Origin: Clostridium sp.
GTDB taxonomy: Bacteria; Bacillota; Clostridia; Peptostreptococcales; Peptostreptococcaceae
Reading direction: 5' to 3'
DNA: 33,226 bases
Assembly (NCBI GenBank): GCA_022782605.1
Contig: JALFMW010000371.1
Location: 1-33,226, forward strand
A program made the translations under genes and the position numbers. The notes below the pieces were generated by a model. That model made no database searches, was not told the DNA's origin, and saw only the letters and a program-made list of their open reading frames with translations. Positions 1 through 7,273 of this stretch are shown here, in pieces (positions within the stretch are counted from its first letter, which is position 1; every line of letters starts with the position of its first letter).

Positions 1-2
1 AA

Positions 3-20
3 AAGAAAAAGAAAAAATAA
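3..20 (+). CDS. Possible 3' end of an upstream gene (poly-lysine tail)
   Basis: The first bases read in frame 3 as five lysine codons followed by TAA at 18-20, just before the divIC ribosome binding site. A lysine-rich tail ending a few bases before divIC would fit the last codons of an upstream operon gene; in related Firmicutes a yabP/yabQ-type sporulation gene usually precedes divIC. With only five codons the gene cannot be identified, and an A-rich intergenic run would look the same. Confidence 0.25.
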   Translation, partial: KKKKK

Positions 21-35
21 AAAGGGTGTAGGTGT

Positions 36-329
36 ATGAAGATAAAAATGTTAAAGAGATTTTTTTGTCAATATGTCATTGTGGGCTTATTTGTATTTTT
101 TTTAGTGTTTAGTATCATCACTGGTTTTGTATTTCAAATAAAGAAGATAAATGAATATAAAACACAGATAGCACAAATAACAAGTCAGATAAAAGATACT
201 AAAGAGGAAATAAGTAAGTTAGAGAAGTCAAGTAAAAACAATGATTTAGAAAGCATGGCGAGAAATCAGCTTGGTATGATAAAACAAAATGAAATAATAT
301 ATTTAGATTCAGATGAAAGAGATAACTAA
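36..329 (+). CDS. divIC: Septum formation initiator DivIC/FtsB family protein
   Basis: A 97-residue bitopic membrane protein of the cell-division machinery. It has a short basic N-terminus, one membrane segment at about residues 13-35, then a predicted extracellular coiled coil at about 37-70 rich in Lys, Glu, Ile and Leu. The end LESMARNQLGMIKQNEIIYL matches the family pattern in which the coiled coil is followed by a conserved 'ARxxLGMxxxxE' stretch. DivIC/FtsB proteins pair with FtsL and DivIB/FtsQ at the septum to control septal peptidoglycan synthesis. The size is normal for the family. The ATG at 36 follows a weak GGGTG-type binding site; an in-frame ATG at 48 has no better one. The gene lies upstream of ppx and spoIIE, as divIC does in Bacillus and Clostridia. 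The stop codon sits in the loop of a strong terminator. Confidence 0.88.
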   Translation: MKIKMLKRFFCQYVIVGLFVFFLVFSIITGFVFQIKKINEYKTQIAQITSQIKDTKEEISKLEKSSKNNDLESMARNQLGMIKQNEIIYLDSDERDN

Positions 330-343
330 GTTATCTCTTTTTA
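316..343 (+). terminator. Rho-independent terminator overlapping the end of divIC
   Basis: A perfect 11-bp inverted repeat (316-326 with 330-340) with a 3-nt loop that contains the divIC stop codon TAA, ending in a run of T. It should separate divIC transcription from ppx. Confidence 0.8.
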
Positions 344-380
344 GTTTATAATAATATTATTACAAACTAAGGAGGAAAAC

Positions 381-1307
381 ATGAAAATAGGAACAATTGA
401 TATAGGTACAAACTCAATGAGATTATTAGTTGCAGATTATAAAAATAATAAAATTGAAACTAGAAAAAAATATGTAAATACAACTAGAATCGGTCAAGGT
501 GTTGATAAAGATGGATATATTATAGAAGAAGCTTTAGAAAGAAATTTAAAAGCTCTTAAGGAATTTAGTGAAATATGCAAAAAAGAAGAGTGTGAAGAAG
601 TATATTGCATGGGTACATCAGCTCTGAGAGACAGTAAGAATGGGCAAGAATTTGTTACTAGAGCAAAAGCTTTAACAGGTATAGATGTAAATATAATTTG
701 TGGAGATGAAGAATCAAATTTAGGTTTTATGGGAGTTTTGCAAGGTACTGATGGAGATAAAAAAGAAGACATTCTAGTACTGGATATTGGTGGTGGATCT
801 ACAGAATTTATAGTTGGAAATGAAGAAGGAATAAAGTTTTGCAAGAGTGAGAATGTTGGAGCACTTAGAATGACTGAAAAATTTATTACAACAGACCCAA
901 TTGATGATGAAGAATTTAATGAGATGGTTAAATTTATAGAAGAGACAATATCATCAACATTAGATACACTTAAACCTATGAAAATAAATAAATTAGTAGG
1001 AATTGGAGGAACAATTACTTCCCTTTCTGCTATGAATCAAGAACTTGAAGTATATTCCATGGAAAAAGTTCATAATAGTGTAGTTACGAAAAAAGATTTA
1101 GAAAAAATTCTACAAAATTTAAAAAAGATGACATTAAATGATAAAAAAATGCTAAAAGGACTACAGCCAAAACGAGCAGATATTATAACATCTGGTGTAA
1201 AAATATTACATATTATAATGGAAAAATTAGAATTTGAAGAAATAATGATAAGTGAGTACGATAATTTGGAAGGCTTAATGTGTCAAAAATCAAAAAATAT
1301 GTCTTAA
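381..1307 (+). CDS. ppx: Ppx/GppA family phosphatase (exopolyphosphatase or pppGpp phosphohydrolase)
   Basis: A 308-residue member of the ASKHA-fold Ppx/GppA family, which removes terminal phosphate from inorganic polyphosphate or from pppGpp. The first phosphate-binding loop is DIGTNSMRLLVADY at residues 7-20, followed by the MGTSALRDS motif at about 77-85 and the second loop DIGGGSTEF at 135-143. The length matches the short two-domain form; the C-terminal HD-like extension of E. coli Ppx (over 500 residues) is absent. AGGAGG lies just before the ATG at 381. The motifs alone do not decide between polyphosphate and guanosine pentaphosphate as substrate. It lies between divIC and spoIIE, and its 3' flank carries the spoIIE control region. 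Confidence 0.88.
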   Translation: MKIGTIDIGTNSMRLLVADYKNNKIETRKKYVNTTRIGQGVDKDGYIIEEALERNLKALKEFSEICKKEECEEVYCMGTSALRDSKNGQEFVTRAKALTGIDVNIICGDEESNLGFMGVLQGTDGDKKEDILVLDIGGGSTEFIVGNEEGIKFCKSENVGALRMTEKFITTDPIDDEEFNEMVKFIEETISSTLDTLKPMKINKLVGIGGTITSLSAMNQELEVYSMEKVHNSVVTKKDLEKILQNLKKMTLNDKKMLKGLQPKRADIITSGVKILHIIMEKLEFEEIMISEYDNLEGLMCQKSKNMS

Positions 1308-1332
1308 TTTTTTAGGAATACTAAAACCAATT

Positions 1333-1365
1333 GTGACAAAATATAAATCTCCCCTTTGATACAAT
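1333..1365 (+). promoter_or_regulatory. Candidate spoIIE promoter with a 21-bp spacer
   Basis: GTGACA (1333-1338, 5/6 match to the -35 consensus) and TACAAT (1360-1365, 5/6 match to -10) are 21 bp apart. That spacing is too long for an ordinary sigma-A promoter, but B. subtilis spoIIE and spoIIG are known Spo0A-activated sigma-A promoters with 21-22 bp spacers. The predicted start is near 1372, about 22 nt before the ATG. No perfect Spo0A box was found; the minus strand over 1330-1340 reads TTTTGTCACAA, a partial match. Confidence 0.45.
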
Positions 1366-1390
1366 TTATGTTAAACAAAGGAGGAGATTT
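1345..1390 (+). promoter_or_regulatory. Terminator-like hairpin that sequesters the spoIIE Shine-Dalgarno
   Basis: AAATCTCCCCTTTG (1345-1358) pairs with CAAAGGAGGAGATTT (1376-1390), 14 bp with one bulged base and a 17-nt loop. A T run to 1393 and the spoIIE ATG at 1394 follow immediately. The 3' arm contains the spoIIE AGGAGG. The structure should both stop transcripts from ppx and hide the binding site in any that read through. Confidence 0.65.
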
Positions 1391-1393
1391 TTT

Positions 1394-3763
1394 ATGGAGA
1401 GAGATGGAACTGCTGTAAAAAATAAGACTATGAATTTAAATAAAATTAAATTAAATAGATATATAAATATAAAAACAGTAATTTTTATGTTACTGGGATT
1501 TTTCTTGAGTCGGTTTACTATTGTTGATGGGGTAGCACCCTTTGGAATAGCATTCTTCTTGTTTTTTATTAAATTTGATCAATATAAATACCCGGTATTT
1601 TTATCAACTTTAGCAGGAGTTTTATTATCATTTAATGACATATCATCCGTTATAAAATATAGCATATGTTTAGTTATTATCTTAATATTTAGTAATAAAA
1701 TCAAAAAATTAGACTCCATATCTAAGATTAGTTTGTTAGGTGCAATTATACTATTACCAATGTCTTTAGGAGAAGTTGCTTATTATAGTAATAATAATGT
1801 ATACGATTATATAGTCGTATTTATGGAATTTGTAGTTACTTTCATTTCATCTTATATATTTTCGTTTGGGATAAAATTCTTATTAAACAACAAAAGTAAA
1901 ATGTACATCAGTCCCGAGGAGGTAGTTTCCCTCAGCCTATTAGTTGCCTTTAGTATTATAGGAATGGGTGATATAGGTTTATTCGGTGTTTCAGTCAGAG
2001 GAGTTTTAGCAACTGTGCTAATACTTACAGCATCCATACTAGGTGGATCTACTCTAGGTGCCACAAGTGGAGTTATCGTTGGTTTAGGTTTTATGATTTC
2101 TAACGTAGTATCAGCCCTATATATGGGAGTATATTCTTTTGCAGGCCTTGTATCAGGGGCATTTAATAAATTAAACAAATATATTTCTATAATAGGATAT
2201 TTATTAAGTTGGATAATAATATATTCCTATACTTCTGGAATAACTTCAAATTTATCACAAATAATTGATATAGCTATAGGATGCTTAATAGTTTCATTGA
2301 TACCAAAATCATTTTTTAGCAAAATGGAGAAATTGGTTAAAACTAAAGTGGACTCCAATGAGGCTGTTTATGAATATATAACAAGAAGTAAAAACATAAC
2401 AAGTAGCAAGCTTATGAATATACAAAGAGTATATAATGAGTTAGCAAATACTTTTGATAAGGTTAGAGAAAGAGACAAAATAATTGACCAAAGGGACGTA
2501 GCGACAATAATTGATATGATTCACAACGATGAATGTAAATATTGTAGTATGCAGAGAATTTGTTGGGAATCTAAATTTAATTATACTTACAACTTAATAT
2601 ATGAAATGATAGAAAAAATTGAGGATGGTGAGATAAGTGAAAGGGATATTCCAGATAAATTTAGAAAAGAGTGTATGAAACCAGAGATAATTATAAAAGT
2701 AGCTAATTATTATTATAAGATGTATGCACTTGACTATGACTGGAATATGAAATTATGTGAAACTAGAAATGTTATATCAAAACAAATTAGGGATATTTCA
2801 AAATCCATAGAATCCATATCTAAAAGTTTAGATCAAGATATCATGTTAAATTTAGATAAGGAAAAGGAAATTTTTGATGAGTTACAAAGAAATAATATAA
2901 TTGTGGACAAGGTTAATTATATACAAGAGAATAATGAGGATTTCAAAATAACAATAGAAATGAAAAATTGTAGAGATGGTTGCTTATGTGATGAAAAATT
3001 ATTAAAAATTATTTCTGACTTTGTGGGAGAAAGTTTAGATATACAAAAGATAGGATGTCATTGCTTAGGAGAAAATTGTAAGGTAATTCTTACAAAGGCT
3101 GAAAAATTTAAAGTGGTCACTGAAGTTGCAACTATGTCTAGAGATGGTCATATATTCTGCGGAGATAATTATACTTTTATGGAAATATACGAAGGTAAAT
3201 ATATGATGGCTATAAGTGATGGTATGGGTAAGGGGAAAAAAGCATATGATGAATCCTCTGTTACTATAGACATATTGGAAAATATGATGGAAGCTAAAAT
3301 TGATAAAGAGATAGTTATAAACACTATAAACAATATGCTTTTACTTAAGTCGTCAGAAGAGATTTTTTCAACCCTTGATTTGGGAATAATAGATTTGAAA
3401 AAAGGAAGACTTGAAACTGTTAAAATGGGAGCTTGCTCGACATATATTAGTAGAGAAAATAAAGATGTGGATTTAATATCATCATCTTCGCTTCCTGTGG
3501 GAATACTATCAGAAGTAAACCTAGATAGACATAATGTCAAAATTAAAGATGGTGATTTTATTATAATGGTCTCTGATGGGATTGTTGATGCAGGTAAGAA
3601 TAATGATTTTGGAGAAAACTGGTTAATATACTTCCTTAAAAAATTAACAACAGCTAATCCTAAAGAAATAGCAAATCAAATATTAGATAGAGCCTTAGAA
3701 TTGCAACTTGGAGATGTTGAAGATGATATGACAGTATTGGTAACTAAGGTTACTAGCAATTAA
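1394..3763 (+). CDS. spoIIE: Stage II sporulation protein E, PP2C-type membrane phosphatase
   Basis: A 789-residue protein with a hydrophobic N-terminal third (about residues 25-305, roughly ten membrane segments), a central regulatory region and a C-terminal PP2C-type serine phosphatase. In B. subtilis SpoIIE dephosphorylates the anti-anti-sigma factor SpoIIAA to switch on sigma-F in the forespore, and also takes part in polar septum formation with FtsZ. Metal-binding acidic residues are visible: D609 in SDGMGKGKKAY, D728 in MVSDGIVDA and D777/D778 in EDDMTVLV, so the enzyme looks active. The central region has a Cys cluster (CKYCSMQRICW) and a second Cys-rich patch (GCHCLGENC). The start is set by AGGAGG at 1379-1384. 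Control appears to be by a dedicated promoter and a binding-site hairpin. The gene marks the organism as a spore-former. Confidence 0.95.
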   Translation: MERDGTAVKNKTMNLNKIKLNRYINIKTVIFMLLGFFLSRFTIVDGVAPFGIAFFLFFIKFDQYKYPVFLSTLAGVLLSFNDISSVIKYSICLVIILIFSNKIKKLDSISKISLLGAIILLPMSLGEVAYYSNNNVYDYIVVFMEFVVTFISSYIFSFGIKFLLNNKSKMYISPEEVVSLSLLVAFSIIGMGDIGLFGVSVRGVLATVLILTASILGGSTLGATSGVIVGLGFMISNVVSALYMGVYSFAGLVSGAFNKLNKYISIIGYLLSWIIIYSYTSGITSNLSQIIDIAIGCLIVSLIPKSFFSKMEKLVKTKVDSNEAVYEYITRSKNITSSKLMNIQRVYNELANTFDKVRERDKIIDQRDVATIIDMIHNDECKYCSMQRICWESKFNYTYNLIYEMIEKIEDGEISERDIPDKFRKECMKPEIIIKVANYYYKMYALDYDWNMKLCETRNVISKQIRDISKSIESISKSLDQDIMLNLDKEKEIFDELQRNNIIVDKVNYIQENNEDFKITIEMKNCRDGCLCDEKLLKIISDFVGESLDIQKIGCHCLGENCKVILTKAEKFKVVTEVATMSRDGHIFCGDNYTFMEIYEGKYMMAISDGMGKGKKAYDESSVTIDILENMMEAKIDKEIVINTINNMLLLKSSEEIFSTLDLGIIDLKKGRLETVKMGACSTYISRENKDVDLISSSSLPVGILSEVNLDRHNVKIKDGDFIIMVSDGIVDAGKNNDFGENWLIYFLKKLTTANPKEIANQILDRALELQLGDVEDDMTVLVTKVTSN

Positions 3764-4014
3764 TTTACAAAAAACATCAAAAATGTATAAAATGAGATAA
3801 AATATGTTGATAAGTTTGTAAAATATGTTGATAATTAGTAACAAAATGTAGAATTCATAAAAAACAAACTATATGTAACCCTTGAAAATACTGACTTATA
3901 AAGGGGTATCGGGGTGTTGATATGTTAATAAGTATGTGGATAACTTTGGGATTGTTCACGATATATAAAATTGAATAATTTGTAAAAAAATAAGCCATCC
4001 TATTATTAAGTAAC
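3764..4014 (+). other. Gene-free AT-rich stretch after spoIIE
   Basis: About 250 bp with no credible reading frame and no clear terminator after spoIIE. It carries a 15-bp direct repeat AAAATATGTTGATAA at 3799-3813 and 3820-3834, exactly 21 bp apart, and several DnaA-box-like nonamers listed separately. Confidence 0.7.
3805..3943 (+). promoter_or_regulatory. Cluster of DnaA-box-like sites
   Basis: Nonamers in the same orientation fit the complement of TTATNNACA: TGTTGATAA at 3805-3813 and 3826-3834, TGTTAATAA at 3923-3931, and the perfect consensus complement TGTGGATAA at 3935-3943. TGTTGATAT at 3915-3923 is one further base off. The first two are 21 bp apart (two helical turns) and the last two 12 bp apart. 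No dnaA, dnaN or oriC gene context is present, so a regulatory or titration cluster is more likely than an origin. Confidence 0.5.
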
Positions 4015-4035
4015 TTGATGAAAGGGTGGCTTTTT
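3992..4035 (+). promoter_or_regulatory. Hairpin overlapping the Shine-Dalgarno of the M3 peptidase gene
   Basis: AAGCCATCC (3992-4000) pairs with GGGTGGCTT (4024-4032), 9 bp with one G-U pair and a 23-nt loop, followed by TTT and the ATG at 4036. The 3' arm is the gene's AGGGTGG binding site. The layout matches the one before spoIIE. It could also act as a weak terminator for spoIIE, which has none otherwise. Confidence 0.5.
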
Positions 4036-5910
4036 ATGAGCAGAAAGTTATTAAGTATATTAGTATTACTTTTATTGATATTTGGGATTTATAATTTTAG
4101 ACAAGGCATATTAGATAATTATGTATCTATATATGCTCAAGATGAGAAGGATGAAGACAAGCCTAAAAAAGAAATAGATTATAGTAAATATTGTTGGAAT
4201 TTATATGCACTTTATAAAAATGATGATGCTTGGAAGAGAGATTTGAAGAAGTTTAATGAAGATATGAATGAACTTGAAAATTATATAGGTAAAATAACTA
4301 AATCAAAAACTCATTTATCATTTGGTCTTGCAATTAAAGAAAAACTAGATATAAAGCTAAATGATTTATCTGCTTATGCTAAATTAAATAAAGATTTGAA
4401 CAAGAACTCATATGAATATTTAAGTATGACAGAAGAAATAAGTAAATCATACTCAAAGTATATTAAAATCATATCTCAATTAGAATTAGAAATATTAAAG
4501 TTACCAGATAAAGAATGTAATAAATATTTATCAGATAAAAAGATTAATAGTAAATATGGTATGTATATAAGGAATATTAGAAGAAATAAAAAACATTATT
4601 TAGATGATAAAAGTGAAAATATATTATCTAATCTTTCATCTATAAATGGATTACCTAGTAATGTTTATGACTTATTTAGAAATATGGATAAAAAAACAGA
4701 GATTACTCCATCTGAATATGAAACTGTTATGCAAAATTATGATAGAGAAAAAAGAATAGAAGCCTATAAAAGTGAATTTTTACCATATAACGATAATATA
4801 AATACTTTAGCTGGATTATTAGGTGGACAAGTAAATAAAAATGTATTTTATTCAAATACAAGAAAATACGATTCTGCTTTACAAATGTATTTGGACTCAG
4901 ATAATATTAATCCTAAAGTTTATAAAAGGTTAATTAAAACTGTAAGTGAAAATACAGATAGTTTACATAAATATATAAGTCTTAGAAAAAAAGTTTTAAA
5001 TTTAGATAAAGTTTATTACTATGATATGTTCGTTCCAATAGTAAGTGAGCCAGAAGATGTAATATCTTATGACAAAGCACAAGGTATGGTTTACTCTGCA
5101 TTAGCTCCTCTAGGAGAAGATTATGAAGATGTAGTATATAAGGCTTTTAATGAAAGATGGATAGATGTTTTTTCAAAAGACAACAAAGTAAGTGGAGGTT
5201 ATTGCTTATCTGTGTATAATAACCATCCTTACATTCTGTTAAATTACAACAGTTCCATAGGAGGGGTATCTACACTAATACATGAATTGGGGCATGGAGT
5301 ATATGAATATTTTAGTTCTAAAAATCAAAATTTTTATAACTCATCTCCATCAATTTTTACTCATGAAGTTGCATCAACAACAAATGAAGTTTTACTTTAT
5401 GAAAATTTGATTAAAAATGCAAGAAACAATAAAGAAAAAGCCTATTATATAAGTATGTATTTAGATTTTATAAAGAACACTTTATATACTCAAACTATGT
5501 ATGCGGAATTTGAAGATTACATACATGAAACAGTTGAAAATAATAAACAAATAAATGCTTTAGTTTTAAATGATAAGTGGTCAATGCTTTTGAAAAAATA
5601 TTATGGTGAAGACTTTGAAGTGGATCCATTATCTATGGTTGGCTGGGCTAGAATACCGCATTTCTATAATAGCTTTTATGTTTATAAATATGCTACAGGG
5701 TGCTGTAGTGCAGTTAGTTGTGCCCAAGATATATTAAAAAATGGACCAGATAATTATTTAAACTTCCTTAAAAAAGGAGGTTCTGATTATCCTTTAAATC
5801 TGTTAAAATCTAATAATATTGATTTAAATAGTCAAAAACCTATTAAAAATACAATTAAAAAATTTGATGAATTAGTTAATGAATTAGAAAAACTTTTAAA
5901 TGAAAAATAA
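4036..5910 (+). CDS. Exported M3 family oligoendopeptidase (PepF-like)
   Basis: A 624-residue zinc metallopeptidase of family M3 (oligoendopeptidase F group), which cleaves short peptides. The zinc motif HELGH is at residues 416-420 and the third ligand Glu is in THEVASTTNE at about 444, the usual M3 spacing. The conserved C-terminal substrate loop RIPHFYNSFYVYKYATG is present. Unlike cytosolic PepF, it starts with MSRKLL and a strong hydrophobic segment (about residues 5-20); YVSIYA-QDEKDEDK could be a signal peptidase site, otherwise it is a membrane anchor. A charged Lys/Asp/Glu linker follows. The ATG at 4036 is chosen because AGGGTGG lies just before it; in-frame TTG and ATG codons at 4015 and 4018 have no binding site. 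It is probably an external peptide-processing or scavenging enzyme. Confidence 0.85.
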   Translation: MSRKLLSILVLLLLIFGIYNFRQGILDNYVSIYAQDEKDEDKPKKEIDYSKYCWNLYALYKNDDAWKRDLKKFNEDMNELENYIGKITKSKTHLSFGLAIKEKLDIKLNDLSAYAKLNKDLNKNSYEYLSMTEEISKSYSKYIKIISQLELEILKLPDKECNKYLSDKKINSKYGMYIRNIRRNKKHYLDDKSENILSNLSSINGLPSNVYDLFRNMDKKTEITPSEYETVMQNYDREKRIEAYKSEFLPYNDNINTLAGLLGGQVNKNVFYSNTRKYDSALQMYLDSDNINPKVYKRLIKTVSENTDSLHKYISLRKKVLNLDKVYYYDMFVPIVSEPEDVISYDKAQGMVYSALAPLGEDYEDVVYKAFNERWIDVFSKDNKVSGGYCLSVYNNHPYILLNYNSSIGGVSTLIHELGHGVYEYFSSKNQNFYNSSPSIFTHEVASTTNEVLLYENLIKNARNNKEKAYYISMYLDFIKNTLYTQTMYAEFEDYIHETVENNKQINALVLNDKWSMLLKKYYGEDFEVDPLSMVGWARIPHFYNSFYVYKYATGCCSAVSCAQDILKNGPDNYLNFLKKGGSDYPLNLLKSNNIDLNSQKPIKNTIKKFDELVNELEKLLNEK

Positions 5911-5979
5911 ATTAGCAATAAGAATAAACGTGGTAAAACTATAAATCTAGTGATAAAATTAAACTATAAAAATAGGTAT

Positions 5980-5988
5980 TGATATAAT
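5980..5988 (+). promoter_or_regulatory. Extended -10 promoter element for galU
   Basis: TGATATAAT is a full extended -10 (TGn plus TATAAT at 5983-5988), 35 bp before the galU start. A weak -35-like TAAACT lies 17 bp upstream. Confidence 0.5.
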
Positions 5989-6022
5989 TTATTGCACTTA
6001 AAATTATTGGAGGGAATCAATT

Positions 6023-6922
6023 ATGCAAAGGAAGATAAGAAAAGCTGTGATACCTGCTGCTGGCCTTGGAACAAGATTTTTACCAGCAACAAAAGCACAA
6101 CCAAAAGAGATGTTACCTATTGTTGATAAACCAACATTACAATATATAATAGAGGAAGCTGTTGCCTCAGGTATTGAGGAAATATTAATAATAACAGGTA
6201 AAAATAAGAAATCAATAGAAGATCACTTTGATAAGTCAGTTGAACTAGAGTTAGAACTTGAACAAAAAGGAAAAACTGACTTGTTAGAAGTAGTTAGAGA
6301 TATATCAAAAATGATAAATATCTATTATATAAGGCAAAAGGAGCCAAGAGGTCTTGGTGATGCTATACATTGTGCGAGAAGTTTCATAGGCGATGAACCT
6401 TTTGCAGTTATGCTTGGTGATGATATAGTTGATAATGATGTACCATGTTTAAGACAGCTTATGGATGCATATGAGGAATATAGAACAACAATACTTGGAG
6501 TTCAAATGGTTGAAAAAGAAAATGTAAATAAGTATGGTATAATAGAAGCTAAACATATTGAAGATAGAGTTTACAAAGTCAAGGATTTAGTTGAAAAACC
6601 AGATGTTGATAAAGCTCCTTCTAATATTGCTATTTTAGGTAGATATATAATAACTCCTGAAATATTTGAAATATTAGAAGATTTACCTGCCGGAAAAGGC
6701 GGAGAAGTTCAATTGACAGATGCATTAAAAAGATTGTCTAAAAAAGAGGCTATGTATGCATATAACTTTGAAGGTAGAAGATATGATGTGGGAGACAAAT
6801 TAGGTTTCTTAGAAGCTACCGTTGATTTTGCTCTTAAAAGAGAAGAACTTAAAGATGATTTTATGAAATATCTTAGAAAAGTTAGCCTTGAAGAATCGGA
6901 TAAAAAAGAAATAGATAATTAG
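6023..6922 (+). CDS. galU: UTP-glucose-1-phosphate uridylyltransferase
   Basis: A 299-residue nucleotidyltransferase that makes UDP-glucose from UTP and glucose-1-phosphate, feeding glycolipid, teichoic acid and exopolysaccharide synthesis in the cytosol. The N-terminal signature AAGLGTRFLPATKAQPKEML (residues 11-30) is the nucleotide-binding loop of bacterial GalU. Also seen are the KEPRGLGDAIHCAR stretch near residue 110, the MLGDDI metal/sugar-nucleotide motif and the VEKP motif. The length is normal for the family. GGAGG precedes the ATG at 6023. It is followed after 13 bp by a tiny membrane-peptide gene and then a terminator, so the two probably form one transcript. Confidence 0.95.
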   Translation: MQRKIRKAVIPAAGLGTRFLPATKAQPKEMLPIVDKPTLQYIIEEAVASGIEEILIITGKNKKSIEDHFDKSVELELELEQKGKTDLLEVVRDISKMINIYYIRQKEPRGLGDAIHCARSFIGDEPFAVMLGDDIVDNDVPCLRQLMDAYEEYRTTILGVQMVEKENVNKYGIIEAKHIEDRVYKVKDLVEKPDVDKAPSNIAILGRYIITPEIFEILEDLPAGKGGEVQLTDALKRLSKKEAMYAYNFEGRRYDVGDKLGFLEATVDFALKREELKDDFMKYLRKVSLEESDKKEIDN

Positions 6923-6935
6923 AGAGGTGATTCAA

Positions 6936-7034
6936 ATGGCACAAAAGAAAATAGTAAAATATATAGCAATAGGTATAGCTATAATTTTTGTTTTAACAAG
7001 TGTATCAACATTAATAAGTGTACTAGCGATGTAA
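6936..7034 (+). CDS. 32-residue single-span membrane peptide (DUF4044-like)
   Basis: A short gene with a good binding site (AGAGGTGA, 6921-6928) before ATG 6936 and a stop just ahead of a strong terminator. The product has a basic N-terminus (MAQKKIVKY) followed by one hydrophobic helix of about 22 residues ending in LISVLAM. Size and layout resemble the DUF4044 family of very small Firmicutes membrane proteins (Lys-rich start, one helix); this assignment is from memory of the pattern and is not proved. The function is unknown. Evidence that it is real: the binding site, the position between galU and the terminator, and the clean membrane-segment composition. Confidence 0.65.
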   Translation: MAQKKIVKYIAIGIAIIFVLTSVSTLISVLAM

Positions 7035-7043
7035 TTTTATATT

Positions 7044-7077
7044 AAAAAGTTAGCCTTTTTAGGGCTAACTTTTTTTA
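7044..7077 (+). terminator. Rho-independent terminator after galU and the small membrane peptide
   Basis: AAAAAGTTAGCC (7044-7055) pairs with GGCTAACTTTTT (7063-7074), a 12-bp perfect stem with a 7-nt loop and a T run. It ends the galU transcript. Confidence 0.9.
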
Positions 7078-7084
7078 TTTTATG

Positions 7085-7175
7085 AATAAATAGACCTATT
7101 TTTTACTGGGTTATCAATATGAGAGCATTAAGTTTTTGTTTGAAAAGTTAATATAAATAGTAGGTCATATTTATT
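7085..7175 (+). repeat. Long-range inverted repeat between galU and glpX
   Basis: AATAAATAGACCTA (7085-7098) can pair with TAGGTCATATTTATT (7161-7175), 14 bp with one bulged base and a loop of about 62 nt. There is no coding frame within it. It lies between the galU terminator and the glpX promoter, so it would be transcribed only from an unseen promoter. It may be chance in such AT-rich DNA. Confidence 0.3.
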
Positions 7176-7194
7176 ATTTTAATAAAAATAAATT

Positions 7195-7239
7195 AGTATA
7201 TGATATACTATTTACTAAAACAAGTGTATAATATATAAT
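7195..7239 (+). promoter_or_regulatory. Candidate glpX promoter with an adjacent palindrome
   Basis: TTTACT (7211-7216) and TATAAT (7234-7239) with a 17-bp spacer form a plausible sigma-A promoter; a second TATAAT overlaps at 7227-7232. Directly upstream is the palindrome AGTATA-TGA-TATACT (7195-7209), a possible operator. Confidence 0.45.
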
Positions 7240-7273
7240 TGCTATAGGACATAACAAAGGAGAGGTGAAATTC

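Noticed and set aside
3764..4014. The DnaA-box cluster as a chromosomal origin
   Set aside because: No dnaA, dnaN, rpmH or gidAB neighbours, and no clear DNA-unwinding element with ordered trinucleotides. A regulatory or titration cluster is the more modest reading.
7085..7175. A riboswitch upstream of glpX
   Set aside because: Only one long-range pairing is visible, with no known conserved core, and it ends upstream of the likely glpX promoter, so it would not be in the glpX mRNA.
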